A stretch of DNA of 30,167 nucleotides from a virus. The notes under the pieces were generated by a model. That model ran no database searches. It was given only the letters and a program-made list of their open reading frames with translations, and was not told the DNA's origin. The translations under genes were made by a program, and so were the position numbers. Of this stretch, positions 15,495 to 21,452 are shown in pieces. The stretch lies in IMG/VR virus record IMGVR_UViG_3300028883_000029, positions 1 through 30,167 of that record. One strand, 5' to 3'. The stretch's first letter is position 1. Every line of letters begins with the position of its first letter.

Positions 15495-15512
15495 TCCTCT
15501 CCTTATTTTTTT
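15474..15512 (+). terminator. Hairpin plus T7 terminator
   Basis: An eight-pair stem with one bulged G (15474-15482/15493-15500) is followed by CCTTA and seven Ts at 15506-15512, just before the next gene start. Confidence 0.7.
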
Positions 15513-15515
15513 ACA

Positions 15516-15665
15516 ATGGAAAACACAACAATAACCGTAAGCAAAGATGTAAGGAAAGATCTTATGTTATTTAAAATACAATCAGATGCTAAGAATTTAA
15601 ATGATGTATTAAAAATAGTAATTAAAAAACTAAAAGAGGAGATGGGAGATGAAAAGAAAGTGTGA
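15516..15665 (+). CDS. 49-aa ribbon-helix-helix DNA-binding protein
   Basis: TTITVSKDVRKDLMLFK is the typical RHH beta strand and first helix, followed by a second helix (NLNDVLKIVIKKLKEE). Such proteins bind DNA as dimers and commonly repress their own or neighbouring promoters; antitoxins use the same fold, but no toxin partner is recognised next to it. The gene overlaps the following one by 17 bp. Confidence 0.85.
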   Translation: MENTTITVSKDVRKDLMLFKIQSDAKNLNDVLKIVIKKLKEEMGDEKKV

Positions 15666-15819
15666 TTACTGCACAAATGAATTAGAAGATCACAATTCAA
15701 CAATGTGCGATAAATGCATAGGTTCATTTTCAAGGATAGCAAACAAAATGAAATTCAATAAAACAAATACTCATCCCTTAAGGGAAGATAAAGAATTAAA
15801 TGGAGGTAAGCACAAATGA
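15649..15819 (+). CDS. 56-aa zinc-ribbon protein
   Basis: CDYC (C5, C8) and CDKC (C20, C23) form a zinc ribbon, followed by a basic, polar tail. It starts inside the RHH gene in another frame, preceded by GGAGATGGGAG, and its TGA overlaps the next ATG. Likely a small nucleic-acid-binding factor. Confidence 0.78.
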   Translation: MKRKCDYCTNELEDHNSTMCDKCIGSFSRIANKMKFNKTNTHPLREDKELNGGKHK

Positions 15820-16151
15820 GTTACAACTATACAGAAGAACAAAAAAAACTTGAAGCATACAAACCAATAGAAGGTTCTCTATTTTGGAAACCTACAGCTG
15901 GTAAATACAAAGTTAAAGCTATGACAGAACTCGAAGAAGCTGAACCGTACGAAGATAAACCACAGGTTAAGATTGTTCTTAACATTAATGGTGAAGATAA
16001 GATTTGGACTTTCGGTCACGGAAAGACACCTGCTTCAGTATATGGACAATTTGTTAGAATGGCAACTGAAAACAATAATACCTTAATTGGTAAAGAGTTT
16101 ACAGTAGTTGTTATTAACGATGGAACAAAGAACAGTTATACATTAGTTTAA
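15816..16151 (+). CDS. 111-aa probable OB-fold ssDNA-binding protein
   Basis: The compact beta-rich sequence has FWKPTAGKYKVKAMTEL, PQVKIVLNINGEDKIWTFG, GKTPASVYGQFVRM and a final strand FTVVVIND. Aromatic-rich strands and a Lys/Thr pattern recall small viral ssDNA-binding proteins, but the match is by pattern only. Codons look more GC-rich and regular than in its neighbours (for example ACCGTACGAAG), suggesting strong expression. AAATGGAGGT upstream is a good Shine-Dalgarno, and a hairpin terminator follows. Confidence 0.8.
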   Translation: MSYNYTEEQKKLEAYKPIEGSLFWKPTAGKYKVKAMTELEEAEPYEDKPQVKIVLNINGEDKIWTFGHGKTPASVYGQFVRMATENNNTLIGKEFTVVVINDGTKNSYTLV

Positions 16152-16170
16152 ATTATTACACATACCACAT

Positions 16171-16210
16171 TCCAGGAAGTTTGATTTCCACCTTCTTCCT
16201 GGATTTATAT
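16171..16210 (+). terminator. Nine-bp hairpin after the ssDNA-binding-like gene
   Basis: TCCAGGAAG (16171-16179) pairs perfectly with CTTCCTGGA (16195-16203), followed by TTTATATT. The stem is unusually GC-rich for this region and sits directly after the stop, so it may end or stabilise the mRNA. Confidence 0.6.
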
Positions 16211-16214
16211 TAAA

Positions 16215-16367
16215 ATGAAACAAAAAGAATACAGAAAAAAAATTGAAGAACTAACTAAAAAGTATTTTGATGAAGCTGGTTTCGCAGCACAAAGATATGT
16301 AAATGCTTTAAGTGAATTAAATTGGAAATACTATGTAGAGGAAAATGTAGGAGAGGAGTTAAAATGA
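16215..16367 (+). CDS. 50-aa charged helical protein
   Basis: The protein is a single charged helix-rich sequence (KKIEELTKKYFDEAGFAAQ, then VNALSELNWKYYVEENVGEE). It has no signal peptide or membrane segment. Its TGA overlaps the next ATG, and it heads a chain of seven coupled small genes. Function unknown. Confidence 0.7.
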   Translation: MKQKEYRKKIEELTKKYFDEAGFAAQRYVNALSELNWKYYVEENVGEELK

Positions 16368-16672
16368 AACCAACAGAACAAGCAAAGAAATTAATGAATG
16401 GATGTGGAGAGATAGAAATCCAAAGATATTCAAAGGAAATAGGTTTTGTAGACGAGGAATGTAATAAATTAGAATTATGTCCATCTTGCAAAAAAGCAAT
16501 TAAAGAACTAAAGATTGCATTTGAAAATGAGTTGGAGAAATGGGAAGAGATATGGAATAGAAATTTATTAGAAAAACCTAAAAAAGAATACAATGAGGGA
16601 CAAATGGAATTTATTAAAAAACAAATAGAAGAATTAAAACAAGCAATTAAAATATTGGAGAATGGGAAATGA
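16364..16672 (+). CDS. 102-aa protein with Cys cluster and coiled coil
   Basis: The start is set at the ATGA overlap (16364); the frame is open further upstream, but that part overlaps the previous gene. C14, C34 and the CPSC pair (about 39-42) could bind zinc, and residues 45-100 are charged helix (ELEKWEEIWNRNLLE, KKQIEELKQAIKILE). No family is recognised. Confidence 0.78.
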   Translation: MKPTEQAKKLMNGCGEIEIQRYSKEIGFVDEECNKLELCPSCKKAIKELKIAFENELEKWEEIWNRNLLEKPKKEYNEGQMEFIKKQIEELKQAIKILENGK

Positions 16673-16869
16673 AAAAACTACCAAAAAACTTAGACAACCT
16701 TGTATCTAAAATTCACAAAAGTATGTGGGAAATAGGAGAAATAAAACCAATCAAACTAAAAGTTTATGACATAGTTGTAAACATTGCAGAGAAAAGAGGT
16801 TACGAAGTTTCACAACACCGAGAATATGTTGATACTTACAAATTTATTTTGAAGGAGGAAAAGAAATGA
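16669..16869 (+). CDS. 66-aa small protein, unknown
   Basis: ATGA overlaps lie at both ends. The mixed alpha/beta sequence (LDNLVSKIHKSMWEIG, KLKVYDIVVNIAEKRG, YVDTYKFILKEEKK) is soluble and basic. No motif is recognised. Confidence 0.72.
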   Translation: MKKLPKNLDNLVSKIHKSMWEIGEIKPIKLKVYDIVVNIAEKRGYEVSQHREYVDTYKFILKEEKK

Positions 16870-17165
16870 AAATAGAATATAAAATAATAATTGGAATATT
16901 AATTGTATTAGGTTTAATTAGTATTTTTGTAACTCCTGCTTTTAAAGAAGAACCTAAATGGAAAACAAATGGAACAATATATAATATAACTTATTATGAT
17001 ACTGGAGAAAGAAGTGTTATTTGGGATTATACTTATGACGATAAAGAATGGAAATATTTTAAAATTCTTAATGCAAATTGTAAAGAAGTAATTTGTCCTT
17101 GTGCTAAAGATGGATGTCTTGCTTATTGTATGGAATGTGAGGAATTATTGGAGGAAAGGAAATGA
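16866..17165 (+). CDS. 99-aa membrane-anchored Cys-rich external protein
   Basis: A single N-terminal hydrophobic helix (residues 7-25) anchors a polar domain with sequons (NGTIYNITYY) and a C-terminal cysteine cluster with seven Cys in about 25 residues (CKEVICPCAKDGCLAYCMEC). The cluster may form disulfides outside the cell or bind metal. It is coupled on both sides by ATGA. Confidence 0.78.
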   Translation: MKIEYKIIIGILIVLGLISIFVTPAFKEEPKWKTNGTIYNITYYDTGERSVIWDYTYDDKEWKYFKILNANCKEVICPCAKDGCLAYCMECEELLEERK

Positions 17166-17338
17166 AAGAAATATATGAAAAAGAATTTATATTAAATTGT
17201 GAAAATCAATTTCCAAATGAAAGTGGATGTTTTGGTTATGAAATAGATGGATATATTTTTAGAAGATTAATAATTAAATTTTCAAAGGAATTATTAAATT
17301 CACAAATACCTCCGAAAACAAATGAGGTGAAAAAATGA
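17162..17338 (+). CDS. 58-aa small protein, unknown
   Basis: Coupled by ATGA at both ends. Soluble; FGYEIDGYIFRRLIIKFSKE looks like a strand followed by a helix. No motif is recognised. Confidence 0.68.
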   Translation: MKEIYEKEFILNCENQFPNESGCFGYEIDGYIFRRLIIKFSKELLNSQIPPKTNEVKK

Positions 17339-17475
17339 ATAAGAAATTTAAATGTTGTTTTACAGATTGTTCATATAAATCTGATAGTTTACTTCAAGTT
17401 TTAGAACATATGAAAAAAATACATAAATTAGAATGGACACAAATGCCACCAATTGTGCAGGAGAAATGTAAATGA
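17335..17475 (+). CDS. 46-aa C2H2 zinc-finger protein
   Basis: C7-x4-C12-x12-H25-x4-H30 gives a single classical zinc finger, within CCFTDCSYKSDSLLQVLEH then MKKIH. Single C2H2 fingers are common regulators in archaeal viruses and plasmids. ATGA overlaps lie at both ends. It probably binds DNA, alone or as a dimer. Confidence 0.82.
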   Translation: MNKKFKCCFTDCSYKSDSLLQVLEHMKKIHKLEWTQMPPIVQEKCK

Positions 17476-17681
17476 TAAATAAAATACAAAAAAAAATTCC
17501 TTATTTTGTAATTTTTTTTGTTGGATATATTATAATGAAAACTTTTTGGAAAACTGATTTAGGGGTTTATAATGAATGGAAAGTTTTGATGGAAATATTT
17601 ATAGGAATAAGTTTATTATGTGTAATAATAGGTATTTATTTAGCAAATAAAAATAGGGAAATGGTGGAGGAATGTGAATGA
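17472..17681 (+). CDS. 69-aa two-helix membrane protein
   Basis: Hydrophobic segments lie at about residues 9-23 and 39-58 with a Lys-rich start and an acidic end. ATGA-coupled to the zinc-finger gene. Function unknown; an envelope-modifying role is possible. Confidence 0.72.
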   Translation: MINKIQKKIPYFVIFFVGYIIMKTFWKTDLGVYNEWKVLMEIFIGISLLCVIIGIYLANKNREMVEECE

Positions 17682-17687
17682 AAATAC

Positions 17688-17700
17688 AAAACACTTAAAA
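17688..17700 (+). repeat. Gene-start element AAACACTTAAAA, copy 1
   Basis: The motif directly abuts an ATG. Further copies precede ATGs at 18001 and 18563 (AAAACACTTAAAAA), and a weaker one (TTCACTTAAAAA) precedes 17836. Confidence 0.6.
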
Positions 17701-17756
17701 TGAAACAAAAACAAAAGCCACCAATAGTGAATGGAGGGAAAGATGGGGATAAATGA
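17700..17756 (+). CDS. Possible 18-aa microprotein
   Basis: MKQKQKPPIVNGGKDGDK is preceded by the recurrent CACTTAAA element and overlaps the next start. PPIV also occurs in the zinc-finger protein just upstream (MPPIVQ), so this could be a duplicated gene fragment. Weak case. Confidence 0.3.
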   Translation: MKQKQKPPIVNGGKDGDK

Positions 17757-17832
17757 ATTATTAATCATTGGAATTGCTTTTTGCATAATTCAGATTATAA
17801 ATATTAAATGGATAGAATCACAATTCACTTAA
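17743..17832 (+). CDS. 29-aa single-helix membrane microprotein
   Basis: The sequence is nearly all one hydrophobic helix (ELLIIGIAFCIIQIINI) with a polar end (KWIESQFT). GGAGGGAAAG lies just upstream as a Shine-Dalgarno, supporting translation. Confidence 0.58.
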   Translation: MGINELLIIGIAFCIIQIINIKWIESQFT

Positions 17833-17835
17833 AAA

Positions 17836-17988
17836 ATGATGAAAGAAGAAGAACATGGAATAGAACCAGAGAATAGAACTATTTGTGAATACACTGGAGG
17901 AAATCATCAATGGATATGGGATGAAGAAAAAGAATCTTATTTTTGTGATGAATGTGGAGTATTAAAAGATAATCAGGAGGATGTATAA
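17836..17988 (+). CDS. 50-aa acidic zinc-ribbon-like protein
   Basis: The possible start codons at 17836 and 17839 are in frame. C17, H24 and C37-x2-C40 (YFCDECGV) could bind one zinc, with an aromatic strand between them (HQWIWDEEKESYFC). It is acidic, unlike the other ribbons here. The CACTTAAAAA element directly precedes it. Confidence 0.7.
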   Translation: MMKEEEHGIEPENRTICEYTGGNHQWIWDEEKESYFCDECGVLKDNQEDV

Positions 17989-18000
17989 AACACTTAAAAA
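17987..18000 (+). repeat. Gene-start element AAAACACTTAAAAA, copy 2
   Basis: Exact 14-mer abutting the ATG at 18001 and identical to 18549-18562. Confidence 0.7.
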
Positions 18001-18426
18001 ATGACAAATATAATAAGTTTTAAATCAACAAGAGAAAATTTTAATAAAGAACTTCATGGAATTAAATGTAATACTCTTAGAGAAATGGATAGTGATGATA
18101 AGAGATTTAAAAGTATTATTGAAATGGAAATTTCAAAGAATTATGGAGTTATTGAAATAACTTGTGATAATTCTTCATTCAAAAGAAGAATAAAAGATAT
18201 TACTTTTTTTAAGAAGTTTGTAATAATCTCTTGGGATAATCCAGATGTTATGAAGAAAATTAATGAAATTATTGATAAGGAAATAAAAATAAATAATAAG
18301 TTTTATTTTGATATGCATGACCAAGGAAAGAAATATGCAGAAGATATATTTTATAGTAAAGTTAAGATGTTAGAAGGAATAAAACATTCATTAAACCCTA
18401 CTAGTGTGAATAGGAGTAAAGAATGA
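18001..18426 (+). CDS. 141-aa soluble protein, possibly ASCH/PUA-like
   Basis: The start SFKSTRENFNKELHGIKCN followed by TLREMDSDDKRF recalls small phage proteins with a K-x-NT-(L/V)-R signature and ASCH-like RNA-binding folds, but I cannot confirm the family. Alternating strands and helices fill the first 80 residues, and a long helix with charged residues ends the protein. The stop overlaps the next ATG. Confidence 0.75.
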   Translation: MTNIISFKSTRENFNKELHGIKCNTLREMDSDDKRFKSIIEMEISKNYGVIEITCDNSSFKRRIKDITFFKKFVIISWDNPDVMKKINEIIDKEIKINNKFYFDMHDQGKKYAEDIFYSKVKMLEGIKHSLNPTSVNRSKE

Positions 18427-18566
18427 ATGCAACAATATTAGAAGCATTTTGGTTTATATGTATTGGTAGTTTAATTGGTTTTTTATTAGCATATATTATT
18501 TGGATGGATTGGTATATTAGAAATGGATATAATACTTTGAAATTAAATAAAACACTTAAAAAATGA
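18423..18566 (+). CDS. 47-aa single-helix membrane protein
   Basis: Residues 8-30 form one hydrophobic helix rich in Trp and Phe (FWFICIGSLIGFLLAYII), followed by a basic tail ending KTLKK, which is encoded by the recurrent AAAACACTTAAAAA element. ATGA overlaps lie at both ends. Confidence 0.68.
   Translation: MNATILEAFWFICIGSLIGFLLAYIIWMDWYIRNGYNTLKLNKTLKK
18549..18562 (+). repeat. Gene-start element AAAACACTTAAAAA, copy 3
   Basis: Identical to 17987-18000. Here it also codes the end of the upstream microprotein and abuts the methyltransferase ATG. Confidence 0.7.
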
Positions 18567-19180
18567 AAATACTTAATTTATATGCAGGAATTGGAGGAAA
18601 TAGAAAACTATGGGGAGATGAACATGAAGTAACTGCTGTTGAAATTAATCCAGAGATTGCTAAAATATATCAAGATTTCTTTCCAAAAGATAAAGTAATT
18701 GTTGCAGATGCACATGAATATCTTTTAGAACATTTCCAAGAATTTGATTTTATTTGGAGTTCACCACCTTGTCCAAGTCATTCAGTATTATGTTTCTGCC
18801 AAAAGAAGAAGAAGTTTCCAGATATGAAACTTTATGAAGAAATAATATTTTTGAAAGCATGGTTTAAAGGAAAATGGGTAGTAGAGAATGTTAAACCATA
18901 TTATGAACCATTATTAAAACCACAGAAGGTTGGAAGACATTGTGTTTGGAGTAATTTTGAAATAACAGATATTGATGTTGATTATCAAATAGGAACTTTC
19001 AATAGATTAGCTTCTAAAGAAGCATTAGAAAAAGCAAGAATTAGAAGGGCACAAATACCAGACCTAATTGATTTTCATGGATTAAAAGATTTTAAATTAA
19101 AAAATAAAAGACAGGTTTTAAGAAATTGTGTTTATCCTAAAGTGGGATTACACATATTAAATTGTTCACAATTCCCCTAA
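18563..19180 (+). CDS. DNA (cytosine-5) methyltransferase, short viral form, 205 aa
   Basis: Motif I NLYAGIGG (5-12) binds S-adenosylmethionine, AVEINPEIA gives the acidic residue of motif II, and SSPPCPSHS (66-74) holds the catalytic Cys70. VENVKPYY (108-114) is motif VI. At 205 residues it is shorter than restriction-linked C5 enzymes (usually above 300) and lacks an obvious target-recognition domain, as in some phage solitary methyltransferases. No restriction partner is recognised. It may protect the element from host nucleases or mark its own DNA. Confidence 0.88.
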   Translation: MKILNLYAGIGGNRKLWGDEHEVTAVEINPEIAKIYQDFFPKDKVIVADAHEYLLEHFQEFDFIWSSPPCPSHSVLCFCQKKKKFPDMKLYEEIIFLKAWFKGKWVVENVKPYYEPLLKPQKVGRHCVWSNFEITDIDVDYQIGTFNRLASKEALEKARIRRAQIPDLIDFHGLKDFKLKNKRQVLRNCVYPKVGLHILNCSQFP

Positions 19181-19208
19181 AAAATGAATAAAAAAAATAA
19201 AAAAAGAG

Positions 19209-19370
19209 ATGATGGCAAATAGTAAAGAGTGTGTAATTAAGATTTGTGAAAGATGTGGAGGAAAGACAAGAGGAGTATGGAGGTATAGGAATTTTTTTTA
19301 TTGTTATAATTGCTACAAAAAAAGATTAAAAGAAAAACATTATAAAATGTTAAATTCACAAAATAAATAG
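19209..19370 (+). CDS. 53-aa zinc-ribbon protein
   Basis: CERCGGK (C13, C16) and YCYNCYKK (C32, C35) form a two-knuckle ribbon with a basic tail. ATGs at 19209 and 19212 are both possible starts. It lies just before the recombinase gene and is a likely nucleic-acid-binding factor. Confidence 0.78.
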   Translation: MMANSKECVIKICERCGGKTRGVWRYRNFFYCYNCYKKRLKEKHYKMLNSQNK

Positions 19371-19373
19371 AAA

Positions 19374-19868
19374 ATGAAAATAGCAATATATGCCAGAGTT
19401 TCAACAGAAGATCAACACGCAGATAAACAAGTTGATATTTGTAAAGAAGAATGTAAAAGAAAGAATTTAGAAGTTTACAAAGTTTATCAAGATGTTATCT
19501 CTGGAACAACATCTTCAAGACCACAATTTAACAAACTATTAGAAGATATGAGAGCAAGGAAATTTGGAACAATCATGGTAACGAAGTTAGATAGAATGGG
19601 AAGATCATTAAAGCATCTTTTAACTTTATTTGATGAGTTTCAAGCTAAAGGGATAGATTTTATTGCAGTTACACAAAACATAAATACTTCTACTGCAACA
19701 GGAAGATTACAAATGCAAATCATGGGAGCTTTTGCAGAATTTGAAAGAAACATAATATCTGAAAGAACAAAGGAAGGATTAAAGAAAAAGAAAGCAGGTA
19801 AGAGAGGAAAGGATAAAAAACCAAGAAAAAGAAGGGGGGTACTAAAAAGTCCTAAAATCTACTATTAG
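19374..19868 (+). CDS. Serine recombinase / resolvase, 164 aa
   Basis: The catalytic domain is complete: IYARVSTEDQ with nucleophile Ser10 and Arg8, TKLDRMGRS with Arg74 and Arg77, and FAEFERNIISERTKEGL starting the long E helix (121-137). The DNA-binding tail is short and very basic (KAGKRGKDKKPRKRRG) instead of the usual helix-turn-helix of 185-aa resolvases. It may resolve multimers of the circle, invert or integrate DNA. A 7-bp palindromic element AAAAACG-GA-CGTTTTT sits just downstream (19881-19896). Confidence 0.92.
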   Translation: MKIAIYARVSTEDQHADKQVDICKEECKRKNLEVYKVYQDVISGTTSSRPQFNKLLEDMRARKFGTIMVTKLDRMGRSLKHLLTLFDEFQAKGIDFIAVTQNINTSTATGRLQMQIMGAFAEFERNIISERTKEGLKKKKAGKRGKDKKPRKRRGVLKSPKIYY

Positions 19869-19880
19869 ATTGATTAAGTT

Positions 19881-19937
19881 AAAAACGGACGTTTTTACCG
19901 AAACATTTAAATAGTTTAATATTATCATAATAATACA
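19881..19937 (+). promoter_or_regulatory. Palindrome plus strong BRE/TATA promoter
   Basis: AAAAACG-GA-CGTTTTT (19881-19896) abuts CCGAAACATTTAAATA (19898-19913); TATA lies about 29 bases before the ATG at 19938, consistent with a leaderless transcript. The palindrome could be an operator or a recombinase site, and its T-run could end the recombinase transcript. Confidence 0.75.
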
Positions 19938-20066
19938 ATGAAAAACAAATGTAAAAAATGTGGACATGAATGGATTGCAAGAGTTGAAGATCCTATTCAA
20001 TGCCCTAAGTGTAAACAATATGATTGGAAAGAAAAGAAAAAGGAGATTAAGAAAGATGTCTTTTAA
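19938..20066 (+). CDS. 42-aa rubredoxin-like zinc-ribbon protein
   Basis: CKKCGHEW (C5, C8) and CPKCKQYDW (C22, C25) make a classic archaeal zinc ribbon with a basic tail. It is the first gene of a separate promoter unit. Its first 12 coding bases equal those of the microgene at 15393, suggesting a duplicated promoter and start. Confidence 0.85.
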   Translation: MKNKCKKCGHEWIARVEDPIQCPKCKQYDWKEKKKEIKKDVF

Positions 20067-20328
20067 TAAATACCAATTTTTAGTATTATTTTTTGGATTT
20101 TTAATATTATCTTCTTTTTTAATTGTATTTTTAGGTTTTGAAGAAGGAGAAGTCATAAAAGTTCCATGTGTAGATGGAATGAATAGAGTTAATCTTGAAG
20201 GAATAATGTGTCAAGATACAACTTCTAGTTGGTATGGAGTAAATTCAAATTGGTCATTAATAATGATTCCAGTTATTTTTCTATTATTTTTTGGATTATT
20301 TTATGTTCTAGAGAGGATGAAAGGATGA
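20056..20328 (+). CDS. 90-aa two-helix membrane protein
   Basis: The ATG at 20056 (AAGATGTC) is preferred over the upstream in-frame start at 19960, which would overlap the whole zinc-ribbon gene. Hydrophobic helices lie at about residues 7-28 and 66-84, with an external loop containing two Cys (PCVDG, IMCQD) and a sequon. Coupled to the next gene by ATGA. Confidence 0.78.
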   Translation: MSFNKYQFLVLFFGFLILSSFLIVFLGFEEGEVIKVPCVDGMNRVNLEGIMCQDTTSSWYGVNSNWSLIMIPVIFLLFFGLFYVLERMKG

Positions 20329-20567
20329 AAAAAGAAACACAAAAACAGGATAGAGCTATAATTAAAACAATTCTTATTATAATGGTTATTATAGCATGTA
20401 CTTTATTAGTAATTGTAACTATAAATCAATTACAAGAAACTAAGAAGAATATGGAAATCTGTAAATCATTAGGATATGATGGTGTAAAATTTGTTAGTAA
20501 ATATAATAATGAAGTTGAATGTTCTAATTTTAGTCCATTAGAAAAAGCTAGGAGGGATAGAGGATGA
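20325..20567 (+). CDS. 80-aa single-helix membrane protein
   Basis: The start at the ATGA overlap gives MKKETQKQDRAIIKT, then one hydrophobic helix (IILIIMVIIACTLLVIVTI-like, residues 16-36) and a polar external domain with two Cys. The DNA after the start (AACACAAAAACAGGATAGA) recurs exactly in the next gene, showing reuse of gene starts. Confidence 0.78.
   Translation: MKKETQKQDRAIIKTILIIMVIIACTLLVIVTINQLQETKKNMEICKSLGYDGVKFVSKYNNEVECSNFSPLEKARRDRG
20336..20354 (+). repeat. 19-bp direct repeat in gene start, copy 1
   Basis: AACACAAAAACAGGATAGA is identical to 20569-20587. Both encode a TQKQDR peptide at the N-terminus of consecutive membrane-protein genes. Confidence 0.85.
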
Positions 20568-20704
20568 AAACACAAAAACAGGATAGAATGAATGAAGATG
20601 AGAAATTTGATTGGAAGAAATATTTTAAATCAATATTGCTTGTTTTTGTTTTAGTATCTCTTGCAGTTTGTTTAGTTTATTTTACAGAGGTATTATTAAA
20701 ATGA
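20564..20704 (+). CDS. 46-aa single-helix membrane protein
   Basis: MKTQKQDRMNEDEKFDW leads into one hydrophobic helix (residues 22-41). ATGA overlaps lie at both ends. The N-terminus duplicates that of the preceding gene and partly the following one (MKTQMKRK). Confidence 0.72.
   Translation: MKTQKQDRMNEDEKFDWKKYFKSILLVFVLVSLAVCLVYFTEVLLK
20569..20587 (+). repeat. 19-bp direct repeat in gene start, copy 2
   Basis: Second exact copy of AACACAAAAACAGGATAGA; see 20336-20354. Confidence 0.85.
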
Positions 20705-20898
20705 AAACACAAATGAAGAGAAAAGTGAATAAAGATTTTAGAAATCTTATTAATTTGAATTTTTGGATATACTTGTCTGGATCAGCATTATTTGGTATTA
20801 CTTATGCTATTACAAATAAACCAGAGTATCTAATATTTGCAGGGTTACTTCTTATTTATTCAGAACTAAAGAATATGAGGTTAGATTATCTAGAATGA
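20701..20898 (+). CDS. 65-aa two-helix membrane protein
   Basis: The start at the ATGA overlap gives MKTQMKRKVNKDFRN; hydrophobic stretches lie at about residues 20-36 and 42-55. The upstream extension to 20668 would run inside the previous gene. Function unknown. Confidence 0.72.
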   Translation: MKTQMKRKVNKDFRNLINLNFWIYLSGSALFGITYAITNKPEYLIFAGLLLIYSELKNMRLDYLE

Positions 20899-20948
20899 AA
20901 TCGGCACAAGTTAAGGCTAAAATGAACTATGAGGAGATAAAAAAATGA
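20895..20948 (+). CDS. 17-aa linker microprotein
   Basis: MKSAQVKAKMNYEEIKK has ATGA overlaps at both ends, so ribosomes re-initiating along the chain would translate it. It may serve only to couple its neighbours. Low certainty as a functional product. Confidence 0.4.
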   Translation: MKSAQVKAKMNYEEIKK

Positions 20949-21199
20949 ATAATGGAGTTAGAACATTTTTATTAATTTTATTATTTTCATTATTATTGTC
21001 TTTAGCAATAATATTATTAGCATTTTTGCAAATTTTAAATGAAAAGATTACTTATGGAGAAAGTGCTATAGGTTTTTGTAATAAAAACGGCGGAACTTAT
21101 AGTGATGGTGTATTTAAAGAAGCTGTTTGTTTTATTGATAATATAAAATATTCAATTTATTATAATTATGATGATGAAACTTGGAGATTAGCAAAATGA
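20945..21199 (+). CDS. 84-aa membrane-anchored external protein
   Basis: One N-terminal hydrophobic helix (residues 6-30) is followed by a small external domain with two cysteines (FCNKNGG, VCFID) that could pair. GAGGAGAT upstream is a good ribosome site. Coupled to the next gene by ATGA. Confidence 0.76.
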   Translation: MNNGVRTFLLILLFSLLLSLAIILLAFLQILNEKITYGESAIGFCNKNGGTYSDGVFKEAVCFIDNIKYSIYYNYDDETWRLAK

Positions 21200-21333
21200 A
21201 TTTACAAATCAAAGGAAGTAAGGATGAAATTGTAGAAAGAAGAATTAGAATGTTTGAAAAAGCATTTCTTAATAAGGGGGATAATATGCAAATGTTTGAT
21301 GATTTAATAAATGAAGGAGTAGAAATAAAATGA
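21196..21333 (+). CDS. 45-aa soluble helical protein
   Basis: MNLQIKGSKDEIVERRIRMF begins a charged helical sequence with no membrane segment. ATGA overlaps lie at both ends. IKGSK resembles the NKGS and NKGF starts of the next two genes. Confidence 0.65.
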   Translation: MNLQIKGSKDEIVERRIRMFEKAFLNKGDNMQMFDDLINEGVEIK

Positions 21334-21452
21334 CACAAAACAAAGGAAGTATGCAAAAATTTACATATATGAAAATTGGAAATTTTTTCTTTTTTCTTCT
21401 TTTAGCAGGGTTTACTTTTTTTAAAGTTGGAAAGGAGTTTGGAATATGGTAA
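21330..21452 (+). CDS. 40-aa single-helix membrane microprotein
   Basis: MTQNKGSMQKFTYMK precedes one Phe-rich hydrophobic helix (residues 16-32). The next gene starts inside its last codons. Confidence 0.62.
   Translation: MTQNKGSMQKFTYMKIGNFFFFLLLAGFTFFKVGKEFGIW

Larger units (their letters stand above)
15393..15512 (+). ncRNA. Candidate ~120-nt structured small RNA
   Basis: This is a self-contained unit with its own promoter and terminator. Stems: AGGAAACT (15420-15427) with AGTTTCCT (15429-15436); GTTCT (15440-15444) with AGAAC (15451-15455); AGAGG-ATT with AATCCTCT (15474-15482/15493-15500, one bulged G), then seven Ts. No family is recognised. It overlaps a 33-aa reading frame. Confidence 0.5.

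Noticed and set aside
15516-15819. Toxin-antitoxin pair (RHH antitoxin with downstream toxin)
   Set aside because: The overlapping downstream product is a 56-aa zinc ribbon with no toxin-like features.
16322-16363. Upstream start for the 102-aa Cys/coiled-coil protein
   Set aside because: It overlaps the 50-aa gene in another frame, whereas 16364 gives the ATGA coupling seen throughout the region.
17678-17698. Six-codon ORF MKIQNT
   Set aside because: Too short to support as a product, although its ATG overlaps the previous stop; it is mostly the start-element sequence.
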